A stretch of 64,000 nt of DNA from Ruegeria sp. HKCCD7303 (lineage in GTDB: Bacteria > Pseudomonadota > Alphaproteobacteria > Rhodobacterales > Rhodobacteraceae). The stretch spans positions 62,001 to 126,000 of the forward strand of contig NZ_WVRE01000006.1 of NCBI RefSeq assembly GCF_013111185.1. Direction: 5' to 3'. The position numbers and the translations under genes are program-made. Positions 19,311 through 27,833 of this stretch are shown piece by piece. Position 1 is the first letter of the stretch. Each line of letters starts with the position of its first letter. The notes beneath the pieces were generated by a model, which was given only the letters and a program-made list of their open reading frames with translations, ran no database searches and had not been told where the DNA came from.

Positions 19311-19733
19311 ATGACCGAGCAAGTTCCCCACCCGATGTCCCCACAGGATTGCCTTGTGGCGATCATGGTTGCGATTTCGGCATCTGACGAAACGATCCGA
19401 ACCGCTGAACTGGTCAAGATAGAAGTTGCGGTGAACATGCTGCCGGTCTTCGCCGGGTATGACATCGACCGGATGCGCCATGTGTCACAGATCGTTTTTG
19501 ATCTGTTCGAACAAGAAGACGGCTTGGATGCTCTATTTGGGCTGATCCGCGACAACCTTCCTGAGCGCCTGAACGAAACCGCTTATGCGCTGGCCTGCGA
19601 TGTTGCCGCGGCAGACGGATCTCTGGCCGAGACCGAACTGCGTTTGCTGGAAGAAATCCGGTACGAGTTGAGTATCGACCGCCTACACGCTGCCGCAATC
19701 GAACGCGGTGCCCGCGCGCGTCACGCCGTCTGA
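19311..19733 (+). CDS. TerB-like (tellurite resistance) domain protein
   Basis: A 140-aa all-helical cytosolic protein of the TerB/DjlA-like family, of which the metal-binding-like motifs are LVAIMVAISASDETIRTAELVKIE and LACDVAAADGSLAETELRLLEEI; each has the (A/S)xxDGxIxxxE pattern that in TerB holds a metal. The two copies are the usual pseudo-repeat. AAGCAGG lies nine bases before the ATG at 19311; an ATG at 19302 is also in frame. There is no ter operon around, so tellurite resistance is only a family name; function unknown. Confidence 0.82.
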   Translation: MTEQVPHPMSPQDCLVAIMVAISASDETIRTAELVKIEVAVNMLPVFAGYDIDRMRHVSQIVFDLFEQEDGLDALFGLIRDNLPERLNETAYALACDVAAADGSLAETELRLLEEIRYELSIDRLHAAAIERGARARHAV

Positions 19734-19759
19734 CAACAGGCGTCGTCGGGTTTCACAGC

Positions 19760-21238
19760 TTAACTGCCATATAGCGAGCCCCACCGTTCAAGCAGTGCGC
19801 GTTGCAGCTTTCGCGACCTTCGGTTCCAGCTGCGCGCGCCATCCGGACGTTCACGCTGAGCACGCGGTATTTTCGCGCGTTTCGCCACGTCTGCCGTGAA
19901 GATAGCAAAGGCCAGGTCGACCCCGTCTGCTGTTGTCAGGAAACCGCCTAGCCCGGAAACAAAGTTCAGTGTCCCGGTCTTGGCGTCAACCTTAACTGGG
20001 TGGTTCTTGACGACTCGACCATTCCGATCGGTCAAGGCAAAAGGTTTCATCAACGGGCGCAATATCCCCGACTTCTGTGCGACCACCAAGGCCGAAACCA
20101 GATCTGCGGGTACAATGCGCGAAGCATCACCAAGACCGGAATGATCGACCATGGCGATACCGTTCACACCAAAGCTCTCCAAAGCCCATCGGTTCATCTC
20201 GGCCGCCGACTCTGCCAAGTTCCTGGGATAAACACCCCGTGCCTTTGTCGCCGCCAGTCCGACCATCTCAGCCGTCAGATTGGTCGAGTATTTCAGCATC
20301 CCACGCAGAATACTCTCCAGCGGATCACTGCGATGCACCACAAGATCCAAGCCCTGCGGGCGCTCTCGTGTCACCTGCACCCGTCCCAGCACGATCCCGT
20401 TTGACCGCGCCAGGGTTCGGAACACATCCCCTGCATAAAGCGCGGGTTTACGTACTGGCAACCAGCGGGCTCCGCCATTCCCCAACGCACCTTTGGCCAC
20501 GGTCCAGCGATCCTGGCGCGCGCTTGGTTGATAGGTATAGATCGGCAGGCTTCGGCTCTCGACGCGCATCGAGGCTACATCCACCGCAGGCACATAGCGC
20601 GCGCTGCGCGCGTCCATGCTTACGTCATATCCTTTGCCCGCGCGCTTCCACTCAAAGTGCACCCGGTTGAAATTCAACGAAATCCCGCTGATGGCAGGAC
20701 TGTACCCCACATGATCGGGCTGTCCAGGGTCGATGCTGAAAACAAATGGCAGTGCCCCGTCGTAGACCTTGAACGCACCACGCACCTCGGTAATCCCAGC
20801 CTCTCGCAGGTTGGCCGCCATCGAGGCTAGTGCATCAGTATCCAACAGTGGATCCCCACCGCCCGCCAGGATTAAATCGCCATGCAGGATGCCGTTTTCG
20901 ATCGGTCCATCCGCCACCAGACGGGTTTCAAATCGGTGATCCGTGCCCAAAACATCCAGCGCATAAAGTGCGGTCAACGCCTTGCCAACGCTGGCAGGGG
21001 GCAAGGCGGCCCCTTCTCCAAACACCTCCAGCTGCGCTCCGGTCGCTACATCCGCAACCGCAAACACAACCTCGCCTTTTAACCCGGCCGCAGCCACCAG
21101 GCGTTCGGCCCCGCTTAACGGCACCCCGCGAATCTGCGGCCTGAGAGAAACTAGCGGGGCCTGTGCAAGACCTGCTGCCGGGATTAGAGATGCCCCTAAT
21201 CCCCCCAGAAACACACGACGTGAAAAACGATCAGCCAT
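19760..21238 (-). CDS. dacB: D-alanyl-D-alanine carboxypeptidase, peptidase S13 (DacB type)
   Basis: Periplasmic peptidoglycan enzyme (492 aa) that trims D-Ala and cuts cross-bridges. The three penicillin-binding motifs are present: S83-V-G-K86, S318-T-N320 and K420-T-G. The large insert between the first two is characteristic of S13. The N-terminus DRFSRRVFLGGLGA has a twin arginine followed by a hydrophobic stretch ending AAGLAQA, so Tat export is possible although Sec is usual for PBPs. The ATG at 21238 is preferred over 21274, which would put 12 residues before the export signal. It lies downstream of nadD on the same strand. Confidence 0.93.
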   Translation of the reverse strand: MADRFSRRVFLGGLGASLIPAAGLAQAPLVSLRPQIRGVPLSGAERLVAAAGLKGEVVFAVADVATGAQLEVFGEGAALPPASVGKALTALYALDVLGTDHRFETRLVADGPIENGILHGDLILAGGGDPLLDTDALASMAANLREAGITEVRGAFKVYDGALPFVFSIDPGQPDHVGYSPAISGISLNFNRVHFEWKRAGKGYDVSMDARSARYVPAVDVASMRVESRSLPIYTYQPSARQDRWTVAKGALGNGGARWLPVRKPALYAGDVFRTLARSNGIVLGRVQVTRERPQGLDLVVHRSDPLESILRGMLKYSTNLTAEMVGLAATKARGVYPRNLAESAAEMNRWALESFGVNGIAMVDHSGLGDASRIVPADLVSALVVAQKSGILRPLMKPFALTDRNGRVVKNHPVKVDAKTGTLNFVSGLGGFLTTADGVDLAFAIFTADVAKRAKIPRAQRERPDGARSWNRRSRKLQRALLERWGSLYGS

Positions 21239-21304
21239 AGCTGAATTAAAATCCCACAGAATAAAATCGCACAACCTCTCGCTGAGATTATGCGCCCATA
21301 GGGG

Positions 21305-21961
21305 CTATTCCGGCAACACTTGTGCGCGCCACTCTCCGCGCGTTCGGATTTCGGTCGAGCTGACATCAACCATTGGCACGTTCACGAAACACCAGGCCGG
21401 GGCTTGCGCCTGACCCAAAAGATGTCGCGCCTGCCCATCGATGCGATACTTTGCATAGACCCGAGCCGCAGGTGACATCCGCGCCGAAATCCGATCCCCT
21501 GGCCGCGCGACGACGCCGACTGGCACGCTATCCATGATCAGCCGCCAATCTTTCCAACGATGAAACTGCGCCAGGTTATCCGCCCCCATCAGCCAGACAA
21601 ACCGAACCTGCGGGTACAGCCGCCGAAGTGCTGCCAGAGTATCCGCTGTCGCCCGCGTGCCCGTCATCGCCTCGATATCCGTCACGTCGACCTTCGGGTG
21701 CTGCATCACGGCTTTCGCGGCTTGCAACCGCCGCGCCATCGGGGCTGGTCCATGCTCCTTCAACGGATTGCCCGGCGAGACCAGCCACCACACCCGATCC
21801 AGCCCAAACGCCTTCATCGCCTCGCGCGTGACGTGCACATGGCCTTTGTGCGGAGGATCAAAAGACCCGCCGAACAGCCCGATCACCTGCCCGGGTCGCG
21901 CATATGGAATATGATAACGCTCCATCCCCTGCTGATGTTCAGAACTCAAGGGGGTTGTCAA
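21305..21961 (-). CDS. nadD: Nicotinate-nucleotide adenylyltransferase
   Basis: Adenylates nicotinate mononucleotide to deamido-NAD in NAD synthesis. The 218-aa protein has the nucleotidyltransferase motif [16 protein letters not shown] (about residues 28-43), with the HxGH signature as HKGH, and ends with SSTEIR, the second substrate-phosphate motif. The N-terminal 25 residues are longer than in E. coli NadD. Its ATG overlaps the stop of the upstream MOSC gene by four bases. A different gene at 36646 supplies the next step, NAD synthase. Confidence 0.94.
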   Translation of the reverse strand: MTTPLSSEHQQGMERYHIPYARPGQVIGLFGGSFDPPHKGHVHVTREAMKAFGLDRVWWLVSPGNPLKEHGPAPMARRLQAAKAVMQHPKVDVTDIEAMTGTRATADTLAALRRLYPQVRFVWLMGADNLAQFHRWKDWRLIMDSVPVGVVARPGDRISARMSPAARVYAKYRIDGQARHLLGQAQAPAWCFVNVPMVDVSSTEIRTRGEWRAQVLPE

Positions 21962-22428
21962 TCAACAGGTTGCACCGCATCACCCAGCTTGACACGCCCC
22001 GGGCGGAGGACTTCGGCACACCAACCCCCATGCCCGCGCACGGCAGAGTAACCGCCCTGGCCCAGAGCCTCTTCCATCCGACTGCACGGCGCGCAGATCA
22101 CGGTAAAGCGCAGGATGGCCTCGCCCACCTGCACCTCACGCCCCTTGAGGGCCGCCAGATTGATCCCCGACACCACCAGATTACGCCGCAGGATTTCCGG
22201 TGCCACGGGCCTTTGCCCCAGATAAGTGCCAATCGCCGCCAGATGTTCGTGCTGGATCAGAGTCACCGCCCGCGTGCCAGCGCGGCCACGGTCGCCGTCG
22301 AGCCCGCCAATGGAGATCACGGCCTCATTCACCTTGACCATTTCCACCCGCCGCTCGGGTCGTAGCCCGATCCATTCGACACGTCCCGGCTGCGCCCAAC
22401 CGGCAATCAGCTTTGCCAATTCAGACAA
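21958..22428 (-). CDS. MOSC domain-containing protein
   Basis: A 156-aa single-domain MOSC protein (C-terminal domain of molybdenum cofactor sulfurases, YiiM/YuaD-like). It has [22 protein letters not shown] and the conserved [11 protein letters not shown] segment (81-91), then [13 protein letters not shown] with Cys112 and Cys115; the second corresponds to the cysteine proposed to carry sulfur or bind molybdenum cofactor. It overlaps nadD by four bases, an unusual partner with no metabolic link that I recognise. Function: probable molybdenum-cofactor-dependent sulfur transfer or reduction, not assigned further. Confidence 0.85.
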   Translation of the reverse strand: MSELAKLIAGWAQPGRVEWIGLRPERRVEMVKVNEAVISIGGLDGDRGRAGTRAVTLIQHEHLAAIGTYLGQRPVAPEILRRNLVVSGINLAALKGREVQVGEAILRFTVICAPCSRMEEALGQGGYSAVRGHGGWCAEVLRPGRVKLGDAVQPVD

Positions 22429-22566
22429 TTTATACCCCTTGTTTGGTCAAGCCTTTTTAGGTGAAGCCGGCACTAAGCGAAATTCACAAAACCACCAGCT
22501 TGCCCCGCACGCCGCGCTCAGATATCCAGCGTTCCAACTCAATTTCCCCGACCCAGAGGACGCGAC

Positions 22567-24234
22567 ATGGCCGCCTATCAATATGTCTACCACATGCAGG
22601 GTGTCTCCAAGACCTATCCCGGTGGCAAGAAGTGCTTTGAAAACATCCACCTGAGCTTTCTGCCCGGTGTGAAAATCGGTGTCGTCGGCGTCAACGGCGC
22701 GGGTAAATCGACGCTGATGAAAATCATGGCCGGCCTCGATACCGATTTCACTGGTGAGGCGTGGGCGGCTGAGGGTGCCAAGGTCGGCTATCTGCCGCAG
22801 GAACCGCAGTTGGATGAATCGCTGACCGTCCGCGAAAACGTCATGCTGGGCGTGGCCGCGAAAAAGGCCAAGGTCGACCGCTTCAACGAAATCGCCATGG
22901 AGATCGCCGAGAATTACTCGGACGAGCTGATGGAGGAGATGACCACCCTGCAGGACGCGATCGACGCGGAAAACCTGTGGGATCTCGACAGCCAGATCGA
23001 CGTCTCGATGGAGGCACTGCGCTGCCCGCCGGACGATGCCAACATCGCTAACCTCTCGGGTGGTGAGAAACGCCGCGTGGCGCTCTGCAAGCTGCTGCTC
23101 GAAGCGCCCGACATGCTGCTGCTCGATGAACCGACCAACCACCTGGACGCCGAGACTATCGCCTGGCTGCAACAGCACCTGATCGACTACAAAGGCACCA
23201 TCCTGATCGTCACCCACGACCGTTACTTTCTGGATGACATCACCGGCTGGATTCTGGAACTCGACCGCGGCCGCGGCATTCCGTATGAGGGCAACTATTC
23301 CGCATGGCTGGAGCAAAAGGCCAAACGGCTGGAGCAGGAAGCGCGCGAGGACAAGTCCAAGCAGAAGACCCTGCAGCGCGAACTGGAATGGATGCGTCAG
23401 GGTCAGAAGGCCCGTCAGGCCAAATCCAAGGCCCGGATCAATGCTTATAACGAACTGGCCGAGCAGTCCGAACGCGAAAAGCTGACCCGCGCTCAGATCG
23501 TCATCCCCAACGGCCAGCGCCTTGGCGGCAAGGTGATCGAGGTCGAGGGCCTTTCGAAACACATGGGCGACAAGCAACTGATCGAAGGGCTGGACTTCGC
23601 CCTGCCCCCCGGCGGCATTGTCGGCGTCATCGGCCCCAACGGCGCGGGTAAATCGACCCTGTTCAAGATGCTCACCGGTCAGGAACAGCCCGACAGCGGC
23701 ACCATCACGCTGGGCGACACGGTCGAACTGTCTTATGTCGACCAATCGCGCGACGACCTGAAAGACAACGACACCGTGTGGGAAGCGATCACCGGCGGGG
23801 CCGAGATCATTCAGCTGGGCGATGCACAGGTCAATTCCCGCGCCTACTGCTCGTCCTTCAACTTCAAAGGCGGCGATCAGCAGAAAAAGGTCTCGCTGCT
23901 GTCAGGGGGTGAGCGCAACCGCGTCCACATGGCCCGCTTGTTGAAAGAGGGCGGCAACGTCCTGCTGCTCGACGAACCGACCAACGACCTGGACGTCGAA
24001 ACCCTGCGCGCACTGGAAGACGCGCTGGTCGATTTCGCCGGCTGCGCCGTCGTTATCTCACACGACCGCTTTTTCCTCGACCGGATCTGCACGCATATTC
24101 TGGCCTTCGAAGGCGACGCGCATGTGGAGTGGTTCGAGGGCAACTTCGAGGACTACGAAGAGGACAAAAAGCGCCGTCTGGGACCGGATGCGCTCGAGCC
24201 CAAGCGGTTGAAGCATAAGAAGTTTGCAAGATAG
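22567..24234 (+). CDS. ettA: Energy-dependent translational throttle protein EttA (ABC-F)
   Basis: Soluble ABC-F ATPase (555 aa) that binds the ribosomal E site and gates the first peptide bond according to ATP/ADP ratio. Both ATPase halves are complete: GVNGAGKST, LSGGEKRRVAL, DEPTNHLD in the first and GPNGAGKST, LSGGERNRVHM, LDEPTNDLD in the second. The charged linker LEQEAREDKSKQKTLQRELEW is the P-site tRNA-interaction region. The C-terminus EPKRLKHKKF is the typical EttA end. It is followed by a textbook terminator. Confidence 0.96.
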   Translation: MAAYQYVYHMQGVSKTYPGGKKCFENIHLSFLPGVKIGVVGVNGAGKSTLMKIMAGLDTDFTGEAWAAEGAKVGYLPQEPQLDESLTVRENVMLGVAAKKAKVDRFNEIAMEIAENYSDELMEEMTTLQDAIDAENLWDLDSQIDVSMEALRCPPDDANIANLSGGEKRRVALCKLLLEAPDMLLLDEPTNHLDAETIAWLQQHLIDYKGTILIVTHDRYFLDDITGWILELDRGRGIPYEGNYSAWLEQKAKRLEQEAREDKSKQKTLQRELEWMRQGQKARQAKSKARINAYNELAEQSEREKLTRAQIVIPNGQRLGGKVIEVEGLSKHMGDKQLIEGLDFALPPGGIVGVIGPNGAGKSTLFKMLTGQEQPDSGTITLGDTVELSYVDQSRDDLKDNDTVWEAITGGAEIIQLGDAQVNSRAYCSSFNFKGGDQQKKVSLLSGGERNRVHMARLLKEGGNVLLLDEPTNDLDVETLRALEDALVDFAGCAVVISHDRFFLDRICTHILAFEGDAHVEWFEGNFEDYEEDKKRRLGPDALEPKRLKHKKFAR

Positions 24235-24245
24235 ACGTTTCTATA

Positions 24246-24269
24246 GGCGGCAATTTTGCCGCCTTTTTT
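24246..24269 (+). terminator. Rho-independent terminator of ettA
   Basis: GGCGGCAA and TTGCCGCC form an 8-bp stem with a TT centre, followed at once by six T (24264-24269). It lies 12 bases after the ettA stop. Confidence 0.95.
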
Positions 24270-24287
24270 CCAACCAAAGAAACAGAA

Positions 24288-25060
24288 ATGCAGAAAAAAC
24301 TTACAGAACTTCGATTTTGGCTGAAACAAGCCCTTTGGTTTGTTCCCTTTGCCTACTTTCTCAACTTTATTTATGCTGTTTACTCCGATCAATCCGGCGG
24401 AACTTTTGGAGACACCTTTGGCGCGGCAAACGCCCTCTTCTCAGGAACAGCTTTACTCTTGTTAGTGCTTGCGGTCAGCCTTCAACGAGAAGAGCTCGAA
24501 CACGTCAAAAAGGAACGAAATGACACTCTAAAACTCCTTGAAGGGCAAGAAGGTATCAATGAAGCGCAAAGAGTTGCTCTAGAAAAGCAATTGTTTGAAA
24601 GCTCCTTTTTCTCTCTATTTTCCATGATCAACGAGGAGAAAGCCCGGTTGCTAGAACAAGAGGGCGCAGCCGGAAAAGAAACAGTTCGCTTAGAGCAGTA
24701 CCGCAGAGCATCCGAGTGTCTCCTCGAAAAAAAGCCATTGAAAGTGAGTTCCATCCCAGTCAGCGGCACCACTTAGATCTAGAAGCAAACAAGATTTTCA
24801 ACCTCGTTAACTTAATTTCCGCAGCAGTTGCACTAGTCAAAAGCGCAGAAAACAACGAACGCGACACCGAATTTTATACTTCGTTGATTCGAGGCACAGT
24901 AGACTACGATACGGCAATTTGCTTCGCTTGGTTTCACGCTTCGATAAATGACAAAAAATCAACCGTGTCATTGGCTTACGAAACTCTTGATATTGAGCAG
25001 TCGTTAGCTCCTCTCCACACGAAATGCGTTGACCAAATTTTACGAAAGGAAGAACCGTAA
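24288..25060 (+). CDS. Putative phage abortive-infection-like membrane protein, split by a -1 frameshift
   Basis: Two overlapping frames read as one 257-aa protein. The first frame (24288-24776) has two hydrophobic segments (about residues 13-32 and 46-64), a charged helix from 65 to 100, then FESSFFSLFSMINEEK. The second frame (stop at 25060) continues with FNLVNLISAAVALV, YTSLIRGTVDYDTAICFAWFHASI. This order, helix pair, coiled coil, FExxFFxLL-like motif and later helices, resembles the putAbiC family (putative phage abortive infection protein). The frames join at the run of seven A at 24727-24733. The frame could be restored by -1 slippage on A AAA AAG or by one extra A. The gene is distinctly AT-rich compared with ettA. 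It may be a functional frameshifted gene, a phase-variable gene, a recent pseudogene or a sequencing error. Confidence 0.6.
24728..24734 (+). other. A AAA AAG slippery heptamer
   Basis: The heptamer A AAA AAG is in the exact zero-frame phase (gaA AAA AAG) that permits tandem -1 slippage, as in E. coli dnaX. After slippage the next codon is GCC and the reading frame of the C-terminal half follows. No strong downstream stem is visible (only a 5-bp AAGTG/CACTT pairing) and no clear upstream Shine-Dalgarno-like stimulator. Confidence 0.55.
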
Positions 25061-25359
25061 TCACATAGTCAGCGAGCGTAGGGTGGGTACTCGCACTCGT
25101 CACTCCTCAATTTCCGATAATTCAACCAAATCAAATGACGGGTGAAATCACCCATCTTGGGGTTCTCCGAACGCCCCTTCGTTCACGCCACTGCTCCACT
25201 CCGGCCCTACCCAACCCGAACGAATATCTCGATGGTTTGATAAACAGGGTTACATCGCTGGACGCCATCCAGCCACTTCGAAATGCATCAAGCCCCCTCG
25301 AAGCGACCAAACTCCGGCGTCTCAGTCAAAACTCTAATGGATGATAGCAGTTGCAGGCT
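25061..25359. other. Intergenic region, no supported gene
   Basis: About 300 bases separate the Abi-like gene and the convergent VPLPA-CTERM gene. A 69-codon frame (25135-25344) lacks a ribosome binding site and family features. A small hairpin GGGTG/CACCC (25141-25154) is followed by only a few T, and could be a weak terminator for the upstream gene. Confidence 0.4.
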
Positions 25360-25749
25360 TTAAGCTGACTGGTTTCTGCGAAATTTGCCCAGACCAAACA
25401 GCCCGGCCAACGCGCCAACCAGCAGCAACCAACTGGCGGGAATCGGGACAGCCGCAAGGTTTGCCTGCGCCACGGCACCTTCCGTTACGCCCTGCTCTTG
25501 GTTGGGGCGTTCCCGCAATAGCTCCAACTCTTCAAGATGCCGGTCATGTTCAGAGGGTTCGGGTGCTTGGGTCAAACGGAGATTTTCCCATTCCAACTCT
25601 TCACGATGTCTTTCGCTATCAAAGCCTGATAAAAGCTCGGATGTAACTTGATCACCATCCGCAGTCGAACGTTCCGACCCTTCTGAAATGGTCAAAGCTT
25701 CTGACGCTCCGGCCCAAAACAGAACCGCTAATGTACAAATAACTCTCAT
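25360..25749 (-). CDS. VPLPA-CTERM-type exported acidic protein
   Basis: A 129-aa exported protein. From the ATG at 25749 a Sec signal peptide (hydrophobic VICTLAVLFWAGASEA) is followed by an acidic Glu/Arg-rich middle and a C-terminal tripartite sorting tag: VPIPASW, a hydrophobic helix LLLVGALAGLFGLG and a basic end KFRRN. This is the VPLPA-CTERM signal, processed by exosortase in Rhodobacteraceae. The middle part holds an imperfect duplication, ERHREELEWENLR and DRHLEELELLRERP. The frame extends to 25779, but 25749 places the signal peptide correctly. Probable exosortase substrate linked to surface or exopolysaccharide; function unknown. Confidence 0.78.
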   Translation of the reverse strand: MRVICTLAVLFWAGASEALTISEGSERSTADGDQVTSELLSGFDSERHREELEWENLRLTQAPEPSEHDRHLEELELLRERPNQEQGVTEGAVAQANLAAVPIPASWLLLVGALAGLFGLGKFRRNQSA

Positions 25750-26213
25750 ATTCGCCCCCACGACACTGTCTTTAAGCATAGCATCCCAGCGTCATTTTTC
25801 AAACATCACAATAATTGAATTAAAATGAAGACTTATGAGATCAAAGGATACCGTCTTAACAAGACGACTCTGACTCCGTACCTCAAAGGGCACCAAAGCA
25901 AAGCTGCGATTCTGAATAGCCACGTTTCACATGTGTTCAGAAACAGGGGCGACCACCGGTCGTGTGAGCCGGGTACGGCAAGTCCAACCCTTTGATCATA
26001 AACCTCTTGAATCAACGCAACATGCTCTGGGGCCGAGGTTCAATCCAACCGATCGTCCCTTGCCACATGGCCACCTCAATGCCATATGAAAGGGGCTTAC
26101 GTTTTTCTATTTCGACCTACTGTCTCCTTCTACGGCGCTCAGTCACTCGATCCAGACCGACGACGCCAGGCTGCCGCATCCCCGTGGGCAGCACCAAACA
26201 GGAGACAACGGAT
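25750..26213. other. Long region upstream of cspA
   Basis: No firmly supported gene in 464 bases. A 56-codon frame from ATG 25825 to 25995 on the plus strand begins KTYEIKGYRLNKTT but has no ribosome binding site and a disordered end; I do not call it. The second half is the probable long 5' leader of cspA, a feature common to cold-shock genes. Clear promoter elements were not found. Confidence 0.4.
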
Positions 26214-26420
26214 ATGCCCGCAGGCACCGTAAAATGGTTCAACACCACCAAAGGCTATGGCTTCATTGCACCCGAAGATGGCGGCAAAGACATCTTCGTT
26301 CACATCTCGTCAGTAGAGCGTTCAGGCCTGACCGGTCTGGCCGACAACCAGAAAGTCACGTACGAGCTGCGCGCTGGTCGTGACGGTCGCGAAAGCGCCG
26401 ACAACATCCAACTGGCCTAA
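26214..26420 (+). CDS. Cold-shock protein, CspA family
   Basis: A 68-aa single cold-shock domain, a nucleic-acid chaperone that melts RNA structure. It has RNP1 as KGYGFIAP (about 13-20) and RNP2 as DIFVHISSV (26-34). AGGAGA lies eight bases before ATG 26214; the longer frame starting at 25992 is not used. A strong terminator follows at 26427. The gene is monocistronic, with a long untranslated leader likely. CspA-type proteins have several paralogues per genome, so a numbered symbol is not given. Confidence 0.94.
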   Translation: MPAGTVKWFNTTKGYGFIAPEDGGKDIFVHISSVERSGLTGLADNQKVTYELRAGRDGRESADNIQLA

Positions 26421-26426
26421 GCCGGT

Positions 26427-26454
26427 AAAAGGGTAAGGCGCGCCTTGCCCTTTT
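26427..26454 (+). terminator. Rho-independent terminator of cspA
   Basis: A 14-bp stem AAAAGGGTAAGGCG / CGCCTTGCCCTTTT (one G-T pair) has essentially no unpaired loop in the listed arms, so the centre must open; TTTTCT ends the stem. It begins six bases after the stop. Confidence 0.9.
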
Positions 26455-26582
26455 CTATCCGGTCGCCAGCGTGGCGGCCGGAACACATCACGACCACGTG
26501 ATGTTTGCCCCAGAATTGACCAAATATCATATCATACTGAAACTGTTCTTAAGTTTCCTTGGTCATTCGATGAGGGTTTTCC

Positions 26583-27137
26583 ATGTTTACACGCCGTGTT
26601 TTTCTGGCCGGAACAGCAGCCAGCCTGTTGCCGGGAATCGCCAGCGCCAAGAAAGCGGTCGAATATGATCCGACGCCGCAATTCGTGCGCATCAAAAAGC
26701 AATTCGTGCCTGGGCAGCTTCTGGTCGCCCCCCGGTCGTTCTATCTCTACTACGTGACCGAACCACGCAAAGCGATCCGCTATGGTTGTGGTGTTGGAAA
26801 GGCGGGGCTGGAATTTACCGGATCGGCGACCATCGATGTGAAAAAGGAATGGCCCACCTGGCGTCCGACCGATGAAATGATCGAGCGTGACCCGGTTACC
26901 TACGCAAAATTCAAAGACAATGACTATGTGCAGCCCGGTGGCGGAGATAACCCTTTGGGCGCGCGGGCGCTGTATCTTTTCCAGAACGGCGTCGACACAT
27001 ATTTCCGCATCCATGGCACAACGCAGCCGCAAACCATTGGCCATGCAGTGTCAAACGGGTGCGTCCGTATGCTGAACGAACATGTTATTGACCTATACAA
27101 TCGTGTCCCAATTGGAACAGTGGTCACGGTCGTCTGA
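26583..27137 (+). CDS. L,D-transpeptidase (YkuD domain), exported
   Basis: Periplasmic peptidoglycan cross-linking or lipoprotein-anchoring enzyme (184 aa). The YkuD active site is complete: HGTTQPQTIGHAVSNGCVRM with His144, His154 and catalytic Cys160. The N-terminus TRRVFLAGTAASLLPGIASA has a twin arginine and hydrophobic core, compatible with Tat or Sec export. The catalytic domain begins near residue 40 with FVPGQLLVAP. The short length shows no peptidoglycan-binding domain. The cspA terminator lies between it and the preceding gene; it is convergent with the esterase gene seven bases on. Confidence 0.93.
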   Translation: MFTRRVFLAGTAASLLPGIASAKKAVEYDPTPQFVRIKKQFVPGQLLVAPRSFYLYYVTEPRKAIRYGCGVGKAGLEFTGSATIDVKKEWPTWRPTDEMIERDPVTYAKFKDNDYVQPGGGDNPLGARALYLFQNGVDTYFRIHGTTQPQTIGHAVSNGCVRMLNEHVIDLYNRVPIGTVVTVV

Positions 27138-27143
27138 TCAAAG

Positions 27144-27782
27144 TCAGGGGGCCGCTACCTGCCCGACAAGCTCCAGAACGGACGGGCCCAGCGCATCCAC
27201 GATCCGGGCGACCCCGGCGGCATTTGGATGAATGCCGTCGGCCTGCATGAACTGCGACACTGCGCCGGGATCGCCCTCGGCTGTCAGCCCTTCAAAGAAA
27301 CTTCTGGCAAATAAGACCCCGAAGTCCTGCGCCAATTCGGGGTACATCGCGTCAAATGCCTGTTTGTAGTCCATTCCGTAATTGCCCGGCGCTTGCATTC
27401 CGATCAGCAGAACATCAACGCCGCCATCCCGCGCAACCTCCAGAATTTCTCGCAGGTTGGCCCGTGAGACTGCAGGGTCGATCCCGCGCAATAGGTCATT
27501 TCCGCCTAAGGCGACGATCATTCCATCCACATCCGGCGTCAGGGTCCATTCCACCCGCGCAGCTCCGCCTGCCGTTGTGTCACCTGAAACGCCGGCGTTG
27601 ATCACCCGAACATCCGCACCCTGCGCCTGAAGCCAACGGTCAAGCTGAGGTACAAACCCGTCTTCTTCCACCAGCCCATAGCCTTGCGTCAACGAATCCC
27701 CTAAGGCGGCAATCACCACTTGCTCGGCTGTGGCCGTGAAACCGCAGAAGATAAACAGACCTGTCATCAAAGCCTTGCGCAA
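27144..27782 (-). CDS. tesA: Arylesterase / acyl-CoA thioesterase I-like SGNH hydrolase
   Basis: Periplasmic SGNH lipase-esterase (212 aa). Block I ALGDSLTQGYG holds the nucleophile Ser, block II is NAGVSGDTTAGG, block III is ALGGNDLLRG and block V is DGIHPN with the Asp-His pair. The TTG at 27782 gives a normal signal peptide LRKALMTGLFIFCGFTATA and has GGAG 11 bases upstream; ATG 27767 would begin inside the signal. The frame open to 28124 overlaps the divergent ABC gene and is not used. Divergent tesA next to ybbA/ybbP is a conserved arrangement in proteobacteria. Confidence 0.9.
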   Translation of the reverse strand: MRKALMTGLFIFCGFTATAEQVVIAALGDSLTQGYGLVEEDGFVPQLDRWLQAQGADVRVINAGVSGDTTAGGAARVEWTLTPDVDGMIVALGGNDLLRGIDPAVSRANLREILEVARDGGVDVLLIGMQAPGNYGMDYKQAFDAMYPELAQDFGVLFARSFFEGLTAEGDPGAVSQFMQADGIHPNAAGVARIVDALGPSVLELVGQVAAP

Positions 27783-27833
27783 TGTGGTGATCGCTCCATA
27801 TCCCAAAGGACCGCTCCTTAATCGGGTAAACCC

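Noticed and set aside
25135..25344. A 69-codon plus-strand frame
   Set aside because: No ribosome binding site, unusual composition and no motif; it overlaps a small hairpin.
25825..25995. A 56-codon frame upstream of cspA
   Set aside because: It lacks a ribosome binding site and its C-terminal half looks like random translation; most likely part of the long leader region.
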